NCBI RefSeq assembly: GCF_000196175.1
Contig: NC_005363.1
Span: 496,001-560,000, forward strand
DNA from: Bdellovibrio bacteriovorus HD100
GTDB taxonomy: Bacteria; Bdellovibrionota; Bdellovibrionia; Bdellovibrionales; Bdellovibrionaceae
Length of the DNA stretch: 64,000 nt
Reading direction: 5' to 3'
Under the pieces are notes generated by a model, which saw nothing but the letters and a program-made list of their open reading frames with translations, was not told the origin of the DNA and searched no databases. The position numbers and the translations under genes were made by a program. How positions within the stretch are numbered: the first letter of the stretch is position 1; the number at the start of each line of letters is the position of its first letter. Below, piece after piece: positions 41,927-51,131 of this stretch.

Positions 41927-43485
41927 TGAACACTCATTATCTTTTTCCCGGTAAGCTGGCGGCCTTCAAAGAAGAGACCGTGATTTCCACTTTGCTGGGC
42001 TCTTGCGTGGCGGTGGCTTTGCATGACCCCACAACCCGCATCGGCGGCTTGAATCACTATCTGCTTGCCGATGGCATGCCGGACGAACGCGAGAACACGC
42101 GCTATGGGGCGCATGCCATTCCGTTGCTGATTGAAGAGTGTGTTCATCTGGGAGCCAATCGCGGCCGCCTGCAGGCCAAGATTTACGGCGGCGGGAATGT
42201 GATCAGTGTTTCCCAGATTGGGGAAGGCATTGGCAAGCGCAACATCGAGTTCGCGGAAAAGATCCTGCGTGATCACGGCATTCCGATCCTGGAAAGAAAT
42301 GTCGCCGGTGAATCGGCGCGCACAATTAAAATGAACACGGCCACTTTTGAAGTGCTGCACAACTCCTCGCAAGGGGGCAGTGTTGATAAACCTGTGGATG
42401 TCTCGGGCTTCAGACCCTTGGCTGTGGCCAAAAGCGTGAAGGTTCTGGTCGTCGATGACTCGGCAACCGTGCGAACTCTGTTCACGAATATCTTCACCAA
42501 AAGCGGACTGGAAGTTGTCGGTTCTGCGGCGGACGCCTATCAGGCGCGTGAAATGATTTTGAGCAAGAAACCCGACGTTCTGACTCTGGACATCGAGATG
42601 CCGAAGATGTCGGGTGTGATGTTCCTGGAAAAGCTGATGAAGCATCACCCGATCCCGGTGGTGATGGTTTCCTCTTTGGCCAGTACCGGTGAAGCGGCGA
42701 TGAAATCCCTGGAGCTGGGTGCTGTGGAGTTCGTGCACAAGCCTTCGCAGTTTGACCCGGCGGTTTTAAAGGACCTGGCGGGAATGCTGGTGGACAAAGT
42801 CCGCGCGGCGGCTTCGGTGAATATTTTGAAGAAACTTAAAGAGACTCCGGCCCCTCAGGAAATCAAGACCACCACCTTTGCGACTCCGACCCGTCGTCGT
42901 GCGGCTGAGTTGAAAGTGGTGGTGCTGGGCGGAAATGCCGGCAGTGCGGAAGCGCTGGAAAAGTTTGTCAAAGGCCTTGCGGCGGACACGCCTCCGGTGG
43001 TGGTGGCCTGCAGTACGGTGGCGAACTTTGTGACGGCTTTCATCAGCAAGCTGAAGGTGGGATCCAAAGTCACGCCGGTGGTGGGTAAAGACGGTGATTT
43101 CCTCAGAATGGGGCATGTTTATTTTGTGCCAGCCGAACACCATGGGAAAATCGTCACCGGTCCTCAGGGACCCGTGCTGAATCTTTCCAAAGGAGCTCCG
43201 GTTTCCTCACAATTGCCTTCGGCGAACGTGCTTTTCAACTCGGCGGCGCAGTCTTATGGGCAGGGTGTTTATGCCCTGCTGTTGGGTGGGTTTGGCACCG
43301 ACGGAGTCGATGGACTGGTGGAAGTGCAAAAACGCGGTGGCGCCAGCGTGGTGCAGCACCCGGAAGAAGCTCAATTTCCCTATGCTCCTCAAAAAGCGAT
43401 TGAACTGGGAGTGGCGGATGAGATACTTAAAGCCGACATGTTGGCGCATCACCTGATGCAGTATCGAAACCAAAACTTATACTAG
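41926..43485 (+). CDS. CheD-CheB fusion with inactive-looking methylesterase domain
   Basis: The 519-residue product joins CheD (residues 1-about 150), a receiver domain (about 171-290) and a CheB-type C-terminal domain (about 328-515). CheD, a receptor glutamine deamidase, keeps Cys27 (LGSCVAV) and His44 (LNHYLL). The receiver keeps its pocket (VVDDS) and Asp222 (TLDIEMP). The CheB domain has lost two of three catalytic residues: the Ser of GxSTGG is Asn337 (GGNAGS) and the His of QHM is Ser363 (ACSTV); the Asp is kept (GFGTDG, Asp459). Methylesterase activity is therefore unlikely. ATG 41926 overlaps the upstream stop; TTG 41923 is also in frame. Confidence 0.9.
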   Translation: MNTHYLFPGKLAAFKEETVISTLLGSCVAVALHDPTTRIGGLNHYLLADGMPDERENTRYGAHAIPLLIEECVHLGANRGRLQAKIYGGGNVISVSQIGEGIGKRNIEFAEKILRDHGIPILERNVAGESARTIKMNTATFEVLHNSSQGGSVDKPVDVSGFRPLAVAKSVKVLVVDDSATVRTLFTNIFTKSGLEVVGSAADAYQAREMILSKKPDVLTLDIEMPKMSGVMFLEKLMKHHPIPVVMVSSLASTGEAAMKSLELGAVEFVHKPSQFDPAVLKDLAGMLVDKVRAAASVNILKKLKETPAPQEIKTTTFATPTRRRAAELKVVVLGGNAGSAEALEKFVKGLAADTPPVVVACSTVANFVTAFISKLKVGSKVTPVVGKDGDFLRMGHVYFVPAEHHGKIVTGPQGPVLNLSKGAPVSSQLPSANVLFNSAAQSYGQGVYALLLGGFGTDGVDGLVEVQKRGGASVVQHPEEAQFPYAPQKAIELGVADEILKADMLAHHLMQYRNQNLY

Positions 43486-43493
43486 GATCTTCG

Positions 43494-44879
43494 TTGGAAC
43501 TGCAAAATTTTATCGGAGGGGCCTTTGTCCCTTCCGACAGTCAGAAAACCTTCGCAAAAATTTCTCCTTTTGATGGCACGGAACTGGCGCGCGTGACGGC
43601 GTCAGATGCCATGGATGTGATTAAAGCCATCCAGTCGGCAAAAAAAGCGGCCCCTGTGATGAAGGATATGCCTTTGTCTGACCGTGCCTCTTTGCTGTTG
43701 AAGCTGGCCTCTGCTCTGGAGGAAAAATCCGACGACTGTGCTTATCAGGAAGCCCTTCATCAGGGCTTGCCTCAAAGTTTTGTTCTGGAGCACAGTCTGC
43801 GTCCGGCCATCAGAATTTTGAAAGAAGTCGCGGGAAGTCTGAATCAGCCCCTGTCAGCCCAGGTGCTGCCGCAGCCCGTGGGGCTTGTGGGTATTATCGC
43901 TTCGTGGAACTTGTCTTTGCTATTGGTGATCGAGCGCTTGGCCCCGGCTTTGGCAGCGGGGAATGCGTGTGTGGTGAAGATCTCTGAGCTGTCGCCGATC
44001 ACGGCGCAGATTCTGGGTGAGGCTTTGCAAAAAGCGGAAGTCCCGGCAGGAGCCGTGTCTTTGCTTCAAGGGGATGCCGAAGTCGGCAAGGTCGTGGCTG
44101 GTCATCCCAGCATTCACGCGGTGACGGCTGTGGGGAAGACCTCCACGATGGAACAAATTGCCAAGGCGGGTCTTTCACAGTTTAAGAAACTGCAACTGGC
44201 TGGCAGCGTGAAGAACTCTTCCGTGGTGCTCTCCGGGACTGACTTTCAGGCGCAGATGGCAGAGATTCTGAAATCCTTCCTGGTGGGTCAGGGGCAGCTT
44301 TGCTGGAACAGCTCCCGTTTGTTCCTTTTGGAATCCATGTCCGCTGATTTTATTGAGGCGATGAAGACATATCTTGATAAGCTGGAGCCTTTGATGGACC
44401 CGAAGGGCACTTCTCCGTGGACGCCGCTGATCACGTCCGCCCGTCGCGAAGAACTGCAGAAGAAAGTTCAGGAAGGCAAAGTCGAACATGGGAAAGTATT
44501 GTCGGGTGGTGACAGCGGTCCGGGCCCGGGCTTTCACATGAAGCCGGTGATGATGCTGGATCTGCCGAACTGTTCGGTTCTGCAGCAGGATGAATTGCAG
44601 GGCCCTTTGTTTCTGATGACTCCGGTCAAATATCAGCATGAAATTCTGAAGTGGGCGAACACGTCTTATCTGGCTCAGTCCGCGGTGGTCTGGGGGCCTC
44701 AGGAAAAACTGGGTAAGGTGGCTTCGCAGTTGGATTGCGCGCAAGTGTGGCTGAATCAGTGGCAGCCCAATTCCCTCAACAATGTCTTTGGATTCAAACA
44801 ATCCAGCTTCGGAAATCCAGATCAAGCCTGGTCAGGCACCTTTTATTCGGATGTTAAGATCTTGACGGGGACATTGTAA
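43494..44879 (+). CDS. Aldehyde dehydrogenase-family protein with Glu-to-Gln change
   Basis: The 461-residue protein has the ALDH fold: oxyanion Asn in ASWNLSLLL, cofactor Lys in ACVVKISELSP, and the catalytic Cys270 in GQGQLCWNSSR. The general-base Glu, normally in ELGGK, is Gln234 (LQLAGS), and the adjacent Gly is Ala. Such a change usually slows thioester hydrolysis, so the protein may have reduced or altered activity. It starts at TTG 43494, 8 bases after the cheD-cheB stop, and may be co-transcribed with that operon. The substrate is unknown. Confidence 0.85.
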   Translation: MELQNFIGGAFVPSDSQKTFAKISPFDGTELARVTASDAMDVIKAIQSAKKAAPVMKDMPLSDRASLLLKLASALEEKSDDCAYQEALHQGLPQSFVLEHSLRPAIRILKEVAGSLNQPLSAQVLPQPVGLVGIIASWNLSLLLVIERLAPALAAGNACVVKISELSPITAQILGEALQKAEVPAGAVSLLQGDAEVGKVVAGHPSIHAVTAVGKTSTMEQIAKAGLSQFKKLQLAGSVKNSSVVLSGTDFQAQMAEILKSFLVGQGQLCWNSSRLFLLESMSADFIEAMKTYLDKLEPLMDPKGTSPWTPLITSARREELQKKVQEGKVEHGKVLSGGDSGPGPGFHMKPVMMLDLPNCSVLQQDELQGPLFLMTPVKYQHEILKWANTSYLAQSAVVWGPQEKLGKVASQLDCAQVWLNQWQPNSLNNVFGFKQSSFGNPDQAWSGTFYSDVKILTGTL

Positions 44880-44923
44880 CGTCAAAGAGGTGACGAAATC
44901 CCCGTCGAAAAGTTGACCGGACC

Positions 44924-45130
44924 CTAGTTCAGAACGTGGGTGCGGTTGCGGGTTTTGACTTCGCAATGAGGGCAGAACGCCTCTTCTTTCACTTCAGAAA
45001 CTTCACGGTCGGCAATGTGTTTTAGCTCCAGTACGGTGCCGCAAAGTATGCAATTGTTTTGGGAAATGATGAACTCACGGTGTTGTGGAGAGTCCGCTTT
45101 TTCGAAGTAGTTGATCTTGTTGTAATCCAT
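44924..45130 (-). CDS. Small zinc-ribbon protein
   Basis: The 68-residue product has two Cys knuckles, NNCILCGTVLEL and EAFCPHCEVKT, forming a zinc ribbon, with a polar linker between. ATG 45130 is preceded by GAGG. Such small proteins are often unannotated; a role in nucleic-acid or protein binding is only a guess. It lies convergent to the aldehyde dehydrogenase gene and divergent from the collagen-like lipoprotein gene. Confidence 0.65.
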   Translation of the reverse strand: MDYNKINYFEKADSPQHREFIISQNNCILCGTVLELKHIADREVSEVKEEAFCPHCEVKTRNRTHVLN

Positions 45131-45320
45131 GCGCCTCAAATCCTTGGCATTTCATCGTCATCCTGACGAAGTCTCTTCCCAGAGCATCTCTGTGCCAATG
45201 CAAGATCTGTTCACAGGCCAAGGTCCGGCATTCGGCCGCGACAACCCACCATGCCCGAACGGGCCCGGGCCGGAATTTGTAAAACCCCTTTGCGATCTGC
45301 AAACTTTGAAAGGGTTCGAT

Positions 45321-46256
45321 ATGAAGTACGGATTGATGGGAATGTTGGTGGTGATTTTGGTTTCAACAGCGGGATGTGTGGAGGTCCGGGATAAAGAAGA
45401 CGCCGCCCCGGTAAAACCCATGGTTCAGGTCCACACAGTCAGCCGCATGGTGGTGGATGGTGAGATGTACCTGTTTAACGGCGCTTTCCTGACCCGCCCC
45501 GAGTTGGAACTGGAACTGCGCAGAGCCCCGAAAATCTGGCCGGTGGAGGAACTGGAATTTCACTATAAAGAAGTCATTCTGAAAAAGAATGCCGTCCTGT
45601 TCACCATGGGCCACCGCGTGCGCCTGCATATCGACCGCCTTGAATCCGATGGAGCAAGAATCCAAACCCTGTCCCCAGAGTTCAAAGCCGGTGTCGGACA
45701 ACCCGGGCGTCATGGTGGGCACATCAATCTCGACGTGGGAACGGCCAAAGGCTCTTTGCGAATTCAAATGCTGGGACAGGATGGTGGGGCCGGGAAGGCC
45801 GGCGCGGCGCCTGATGAATCCATGCGTGGATTAAAAGGGGAAGATGGAAAGAGCGGCCTGTGCGCAGATTCCGGCGCAAATCTCGAACAAGCCAGCGGTA
45901 AGGATGGCGGCAAAGGCCAGCAGGGAAATCGCGGCAGCAACGGTTCGCCCGGCGGTGACAGCGGCACATTGGAAGTGACGATTCAATCCGGAAAGGACTT
46001 TCAATTGGATCACTTCCGCAGTCCTGGACAAGGCGGTGCTGGTGGAGCCGGGGGTAAAGGTGGACCGGGCGGTTACGGCGGCAAGGCAGTCAGAATGAAG
46101 ATGGGGTACGATGGGATACTCCGTCCCTGCGCGTTCAAATCTCGGGAGGGAACTCAAGGGCCGGAAGGTGGCTCAGGTTTCAATGGTCTGCCAGGCAACC
46201 CCGGGGCTATGCAGTCCATCTGCATCACCCGCGCACAAGTCATCACTTGTATCTAA
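45321..46256 (+). CDS. Lipoprotein with collagen-like Gly-rich repeats
   Basis: The 311-residue product has a signal peptide and lipobox (LVSTAGCVEV). Residues about 30-170 form a hydrophilic domain of unknown fold. From about residue 175 Gly-rich segments occur: GKDGGKGQQGNRGSNGSPGGDSG, GGAGGAGGKGGPGGYGGKA and EGTQGPEGGSGFNGLPGNPGA, many with the Gly-x-y spacing of collagen-like proteins. Four late Cys may form disulphides. ATG 45321 follows GAAAGGG with good spacing; a longer frame upstream lacks a signal peptide. Surface or periplasmic location is likely; function is unknown. It ends 4 bases inside the convergent kinase gene. Confidence 0.8.
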   Translation: MKYGLMGMLVVILVSTAGCVEVRDKEDAAPVKPMVQVHTVSRMVVDGEMYLFNGAFLTRPELELELRRAPKIWPVEELEFHYKEVILKKNAVLFTMGHRVRLHIDRLESDGARIQTLSPEFKAGVGQPGRHGGHINLDVGTAKGSLRIQMLGQDGGAGKAGAAPDESMRGLKGEDGKSGLCADSGANLEQASGKDGGKGQQGNRGSNGSPGGDSGTLEVTIQSGKDFQLDHFRSPGQGGAGGAGGKGGPGGYGGKAVRMKMGYDGILRPCAFKSREGTQGPEGGSGFNGLPGNPGAMQSICITRAQVITCI

Positions 46257-48253
46257 GTGGTTTCCATCGAATAGTTCAAAATAGTCTGAATCAATGACTC
46301 CACCTGTACGGGCTTCGTCAGATAGTCTGTGCAGCCCGCTTCAAGGCAACGTTCGCGGTCATCTTTCATCGCATGCGCCGTCAGGGCGATGATCGGCTTG
46401 CTATAGCCGGCCTGGCGCAGTTTTCGAGTGGCTGTGTAGCCATCCATCACCGGCATCTGAATATCCATCAGGATGATATCAAATTCTTTTTCAAGTGCTT
46501 TGGTCAGGCCTTCCTGTCCGTTGGTGGCCAAGGTCAGGTTCGCACCCCGTTTGGCCAGCATCCTTTGAATCAACAAGCGGTTGTCTTCAACATCATCCAC
46601 CAAAAGGATCGATGTCGAGGAAAGCTGTGCCGCCAAGTGAACTTCCTTGGCCTTGATGGGGACGATTTTTTGCGTGTGGATCTTGGGAATGTCCAAAGAG
46701 ATTTTTACGATGAACGTGCAGCCTTTGCCGGGCTCACTGTCCTCCAAGTGGACATCTCCGCCCATCATCTGTGCCAGACGACGAGAAAGCACCAGCCCCA
46801 GTCCTGTGCCTTCATATTTGCGCGAAACCGAGTTGTCGATTTGCGAGAATGCCTGGAACAAATTGGATCTTTGCGCGGATGAAATTCCCACACCAGTGTC
46901 TTTGACGGTGAAAAGCAGATTGCTGCCCGAGATTTCATAGGTCATGCGCACATAACCCTGATCAGTGAACTTGATGGCGTTGCCGATGATATTGGTCAGG
47001 ATCTGGCGCAGACGCAAAGGATCGGTGCGAATCATGTCCGGCACGATGCCACGGCGATTGAACTCGACATGCACGGGCTTGTCACCCACGCGTGCCACCA
47101 TCAGGATGTGCAGATCCTCCAGCAGCGAGTTCAGATTCACCGGGTGACTTTGCATTTCCAGATGGCCAGCCTCCACTTTCGAAAGATCCAGAATGTCGTT
47201 GATGATGCGGGTCAGGTGTTCGCCGGTGCGGTGAATGATGTTCACGTACTGCAGGCGTTCGCTTTCATCCAGGTTTGATTCTTTCAGCAAATCTGAAAAA
47301 CCAATGATTGCCGCCAGGGGCGTGCGGATCTCGTGGGACATATTTGCCAGGAACAAACTTTTCAGCTGACTGGCTTGTTCGGCTTGCTGTCTTTCTCCGA
47401 TGCTGCTGCTCAGGTGGTGAGCCATCAGATTGATGGACTCGGCCAGTTGCCCCAGTTCATCACCGGAACGAACCGGCACCTGAACATCAAAGCGGCCTTC
47501 GCCGACTTCGTGCGCGGCGCTGTTCAGTTCGGAAAGGCCCTTGGAAAGATTGCGACTGAAACTGATGGTCAGAAACAGGCCGGTGCCTTCGACGATCAGC
47601 ACGGCAAAGATCAGTGTGATCATCAGCATGTTTTCCAGCCAGCGGGATCCTTCACCCAGAGTGTACGAAAACGACGCTTCCAGAACGGTCAGGCGGTCAT
47701 TCAGATCATCCACACTGTTCAAGGCCTTGAAGATCTCAGACTCCGGAGCGTTTTTTTGAATCAGCATGTGCAGGTTTTCACCCATGACAATCAGCTCTTG
47801 AGTCATCTGGTCACCCTCGCGCCAGATCTCGATGGCTTTTTTCACGTGTTTGAAGTCATGAAATCGCAGCACCAAAGAGATAACCCCCGGGATATCATCC
47901 GGATGGACCTTTCCTTGCAGCAGACCTTCTTTGGCCTTTGCGGTGTCGGGCGGAACCTGTTCAAGAGCGTTGCGGGCTTTGCTGTCGCCCAAGGGCACAC
48001 GCACGTTTTCCTGGAAGGTGATGTAAAACTGCGGGTCCCGGGTGCGGGCGTATTTGTGCAAAGTGATGACGGCGTCTTTCTGCCCCTTCGACCACATGCT
48101 TTCTCCGGCAACAAAGGCGCGCACAGAAGAAAGTGAATTCATGGCGAAATAAAGCGTGAAAAGCTCCAGGGCAATAAGGAGTGCCATGACGCCGATAACG
48201 ATATACAGCTTGTTTGCGACTGAGAGATATTTCCAGAAACGTCTGATGCCCAT
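46253..48253 (-). CDS. Hybrid sensor histidine kinase with C-terminal receiver
   Basis: The 666-residue kinase has a membrane segment at about 14-37, a periplasmic helical sensor part (about 38-205), a second membrane segment (about 208-230), HAMP (about 232-285), HisKA with phospho-His307 (NMSHEIRTPL), an ATPase domain (about 415-525: NIIGNAIKFTDQG, DTGVGIS, GTGLGL) and a receiver (about 545-660; LMDIQMPVMDG, TKPVQ). It is a hybrid phosphorelay kinase without an obvious partner regulator nearby. The sensor has no recognised Cache or PAS domain. Confidence 0.93.
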   Translation of the reverse strand: MGIRRFWKYLSVANKLYIVIGVMALLIALELFTLYFAMNSLSSVRAFVAGESMWSKGQKDAVITLHKYARTRDPQFYITFQENVRVPLGDSKARNALEQVPPDTAKAKEGLLQGKVHPDDIPGVISLVLRFHDFKHVKKAIEIWREGDQMTQELIVMGENLHMLIQKNAPESEIFKALNSVDDLNDRLTVLEASFSYTLGEGSRWLENMLMITLIFAVLIVEGTGLFLTISFSRNLSKGLSELNSAAHEVGEGRFDVQVPVRSGDELGQLAESINLMAHHLSSSIGERQQAEQASQLKSLFLANMSHEIRTPLAAIIGFSDLLKESNLDESERLQYVNIIHRTGEHLTRIINDILDLSKVEAGHLEMQSHPVNLNSLLEDLHILMVARVGDKPVHVEFNRRGIVPDMIRTDPLRLRQILTNIIGNAIKFTDQGYVRMTYEISGSNLLFTVKDTGVGISSAQRSNLFQAFSQIDNSVSRKYEGTGLGLVLSRRLAQMMGGDVHLEDSEPGKGCTFIVKISLDIPKIHTQKIVPIKAKEVHLAAQLSSTSILLVDDVEDNRLLIQRMLAKRGANLTLATNGQEGLTKALEKEFDIILMDIQMPVMDGYTATRKLRQAGYSKPIIALTAHAMKDDRERCLEAGCTDYLTKPVQVESLIQTILNYSMETT

Positions 48254-48329
48254 GTCCCTAGTGTATCGGCTAAATGGACGACTAAATAAACAAAAATAAT
48301 TTTTGACGGCGCTTCAGGACATAGGATGG

Positions 48330-48356
48330 AAGACCCTGAAAACTTTCAGGGTCTTT
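48330..48356 (-). terminator. Hairpin downstream of ddl, possible terminator
   Basis: AAGACCCTGAAA and TTTCAGGGTCTT form a stem of up to 12 bp around ACT, about 20 bases after the ddl stop on the - strand. The T-tract is weak, so termination is uncertain. Confidence 0.5.
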
Positions 48357-48376
48357 AACACTAGCATTGCAGAAAG

Positions 48377-49468
48377 TTAATCCAAGTAGCTGGTTTTGAG
48401 GCTTTGCTCGCCTTCGAACTTTTCAAAGCCCAATTGAATCAGCTGAGAGATCAAATCTTTGTAGCTCAGACCAGAGGCTTCCCACATTTTGGGATACATC
48501 GAAATCTTGGTAAAACCAGGAATGGTGTTGATTTCGTTGATGTACAGCTCCCCATTCGGGCGAATGAAGAAGTCGACACGGGTCAAACCATCGCAGCCCA
48601 TGGCCTGATAGGTTTGTTCAGCCATCTTTTGCACGGCTTTGGTGGTCTCTGGTGACAGCTCTGCCGGAATTTTCAGAAGGGCGCCGTTGTCGTCGATGTA
48701 CTTGGCTTCATAGGAATAGAATTCGTGCTGCGGGATCACCTCGCCCGGCAAAGAGGCTTTGGGAGCGTGGTTATGGCCCATCACGGAACATTCCACTTCG
48801 CGGCCCTGGATGAATTCCTCGGCCAGAACTTTGGTGTCAAATTGGAAGGCGTCTTTCAGTTTCACGACAAAGTCTTCGGCAGTTTTGATTTTATGAACGC
48901 CGACAGAAGACCCGGCATTGGCCGGTTTGATAAAGAACGGGGAGCCCAGCTCTTTGACGATTTCGTTGTAGTCGTTTTTCTGATGCGGAGTCAGCAGCAG
49001 ATAACGGGCGTTCGGGATTTTCGCCACGGCCAAAAGACGTTTCATGATCTCTTTGTCCATGCCCGCCGCAGAGGACCAAACTCCGCAACCCACAAACGGA
49101 AGCTGAACCATCTTAAACAGCCCCTGAATCGTTCCGTCTTCACCCATAGTTCCATGCAAAATAGGGAAGGCCACGTCGACCGCGGTCTTGGAATGATCTT
49201 TCAAGGAATAAAGGACCGGTTTCCCCTGCAAAGACATCAAAGCCACCGGCTCTGCTTTGGAGGGAAGGGCGCTATCAACAATCTTGGTCGCCTCAGTAAA
49301 GACACCCATATCCGGGAAACGATACCAGCTGCCTTCTTTACTGATCCCAATCAAAACGGGCGTAAACTTGTCTTTATCCAAAGCATCCGCCACATTCTTA
49401 GCCGAACGCAAAGAAACTTCATGCTCCGCAGACTTGCCACCAAAAATCAAAGCCACAATTTTCTTCAT
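48377..49468 (-). CDS. ddl: D-alanine--D-alanine ligase
   Basis: Ddl makes the D-Ala-D-Ala dipeptide for peptidoglycan precursors in the cytoplasm. The 363-residue ATP-grasp enzyme has the N-terminal [54 protein letters not shown], the catalytic region REVECSVMG, and [20 protein letters not shown]. The Tyr/Phe at the D-Ala-D-Ala versus D-Lac determining position was not resolved. ATG 49468 has AGGA upstream; an in-frame TTG lies 6 bases before it. The gene is about 70 bases downstream of elbB on the same strand. Confidence 0.95.
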
Positions 49469-49487
49469 ACTCAAAATCCTCTAACGT

Positions 49488-49537
49488 CCTACGTCCAATT
49501 TCCTACGCCAATTTTCAATTTTCCAATGTCCAATTTC
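49488..49537 (-). repeat. Short degenerate CCAATTT repeats in the elbB-ddl gap
   Basis: The motif (G)CCAATTT(C) occurs about four times in 50 bases (for example GTCCAATTTC, GCCAATTTTC, GTCCAATTTC), with CCTACG between. It is an imperfect tandem array upstream of ddl with no assigned role. Confidence 0.5.
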
Positions 49538-49539
49538 TA

Positions 49540-50193
49540 TCAAGCCCATTCCACGATTTCGTGGGCCAAACCAAAGATGCCGGCAAAGACTTCATTCGGT
49601 TTTGCATCTCCGTACATATAGGCCGGAGTTGTGACCACTTTGCTTTCGCGGTCGGTGATATAGTCATTCACCGGGCACTCTTCGTGAATGGCTCCGGTTT
49701 TTTCAATTTCCGCCGCCGTGGCCGCATCATCACCAATGGTCACCGTGACTTTCTTGTCGCCCAGAACTTTTGCCACCAGAACCGGAGCAATACAAAGGGC
49801 TCCGATAGGTTTGCTGGCCGAGTGGAATTCAAGGATCACACGTTTTACATCCGGATTCACTTCACACTGGGCCCCTTTTTCTGCCCAGTTGCTCAGGTTC
49901 TTGGCGGCGCCATAACCGCCGGGGAAAACAACAGCATCAAAATCTTTGGCGTGAAGTTTATCCAGGCTTTGAATATGACCACGGGCGATGCGGGCAGCCT
50001 CAGTCAGCAGACTGCGCTTTTCGCCTTGAGCTTCGCCATTGATATGATTGGTGATGGGAATTTGAATGTCAGGAGCGAAGCAGTGAACTTCGGCCCCTGC
50101 CTGGTGAAGGCCGATCAACAAACTGACGGATTCAGTGATTTCGCTTCCGTCGCGATGACCACAACCAGAGAGTACAACGGCAATTTTTTTCAT
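49540..50193 (-). CDS. elbB: ElbB-family DJ-1/PfpI-superfamily protein
   Basis: The 217-residue product matches ElbB (isoprenoid biosynthesis protein with amidotransferase-like domain). It has AVVLSGCGHRDGSEITESVSLLIGL at the N-terminus, FDAVVFPGGYGAAKNLSNWA, and the nucleophile-elbow Cys in IGALCIAPVL. ElbB is linked to the isoprenoid pathway and has reported glyoxalase activity in E. coli; the biochemical role here is uncertain. It lies in a co-oriented group with ddl. Confidence 0.92.
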   Translation of the reverse strand: MKKIAVVLSGCGHRDGSEITESVSLLIGLHQAGAEVHCFAPDIQIPITNHINGEAQGEKRSLLTEAARIARGHIQSLDKLHAKDFDAVVFPGGYGAAKNLSNWAEKGAQCEVNPDVKRVILEFHSASKPIGALCIAPVLVAKVLGDKKVTVTIGDDAATAAEIEKTGAIHEECPVNDYITDRESKVVTTPAYMYGDAKPNEVFAGIFGLAHEIVEWA

Positions 50194-50261
50194 AAAACCT
50201 CCACAGGAGGTTTTAGCCTACAAGATTCACCAGGTGTTGGCAACGAATCGCAAGGCGCGGA

Positions 50262-51131
50262 CTAGGTGCCGCCCGCTTTATAATTTTTCATTCGTGTGCA
50301 CACTGTCACGAGTGCTTTTTGCGATCCAGCCTGTGCCAGTGCACGATAGCAGTAATCCGTCACGCGGGAAAAGAACGGCAGATCCGGAGTGATGGAGATG
50401 CTGTAATTGACCTTCTGCTTCTCGGTGGTTTCACCTTTTTTGTAGTAGGCCGCCCAGTCAAATGAAACGGTTTTTACTTTCATGGTGCAGTTGGCAAGCC
50501 CACCGCAGTTTGTCTGAGCTTTCATCAGATCCGGAGCCGGGCGCATTTCTTCAGAAACCTGCAGATTGAAGCATTTCACTTCACAGCTGTCGTAACCTAG
50601 ATTTTCAGTGCAGATTTTCTTTTGTTCATCTGTCAGCTGGCAGGCATACGCCAGGCCAATCAGACGCTCAAAACCCAAAGACATTTGCAGATCATCGGCC
50701 ATTGGCGAAATTTCGCCTTTCAACTTTTGACCACGGGTGAAGACTTCCATGGCGGGCTCGGCCTTTGTGACAGTGCGATGGTCTTCCCGGGTGGACTGTT
50801 GGGTGTTGCCGTCAGAGGTCAGGGTTTCTGTCTGATAAAGATAAGTGTACAGCCAGTCATTGGTGCGCTCTTCTTTTTTGGAAATGGTGATGCCTTCCTG
50901 CAAAAGCATGCGATCTTCACCGGTTTCAATTTTGCGGTAAGTCTGCTGCAGCAGGAAATCATTCGGACTCATCGTCAACGGATCGGCGCTGCCCCAGGCT
51001 TCGGACAAAGAGTCCTGAACCTGTGCTATGGTGGAGGGGCTTTCTTCCTCTTCCAGCTCCGGAGTTTTAATGCATGACACGGCCGTCGCGGCCAGAAGCA
51101 GCGGCAACAGGGGTTTTAAAAATCGGTTCAT
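50262..51131 (-). CDS. Lipoprotein of unknown function
   Basis: The 289-residue product has a lipobox (ATAVSCIKTP) after a short signal peptide (MNRFLKPLLPLLLAA). The mature protein starts with a Glu-rich stretch (PELEEEESPS) and has six or more Cys in the C-terminal half (CQLTDEQKKICTENLGYDSCEVKCFNL, NCGGLANC, DYCYRAL, TVCTRM). These are probably disulphide-bonded in the periplasm. No domain is recognised. ATG 51131 begins the signal peptide; an upstream in-frame extension of eight residues is not needed. It overlaps the GNAT gene by 4 bases. Confidence 0.8.
   Translation of the reverse strand: MNRFLKPLLPLLLAATAVSCIKTPELEEEESPSTIAQVQDSLSEAWGSADPLTMSPNDFLLQQTYRKIETGEDRMLLQEGITISKKEERTNDWLYTYLYQTETLTSDGNTQQSTREDHRTVTKAEPAMEVFTRGQKLKGEISPMADDLQMSLGFERLIGLAYACQLTDEQKKICTENLGYDSCEVKCFNLQVSEEMRPAPDLMKAQTNCGGLANCTMKVKTVSFDWAAYYKKGETTEKQKVNYSISITPDLPFFSRVTDYCYRALAQAGSQKALVTVCTRMKNYKAGGT

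Noticed and set aside
45129-45320. Upstream extension of the collagen-like lipoprotein gene
   Set aside because: The signal peptide and lipobox begin at ATG 45321, which has a good ribosome-binding site; the extension would bury the signal peptide.
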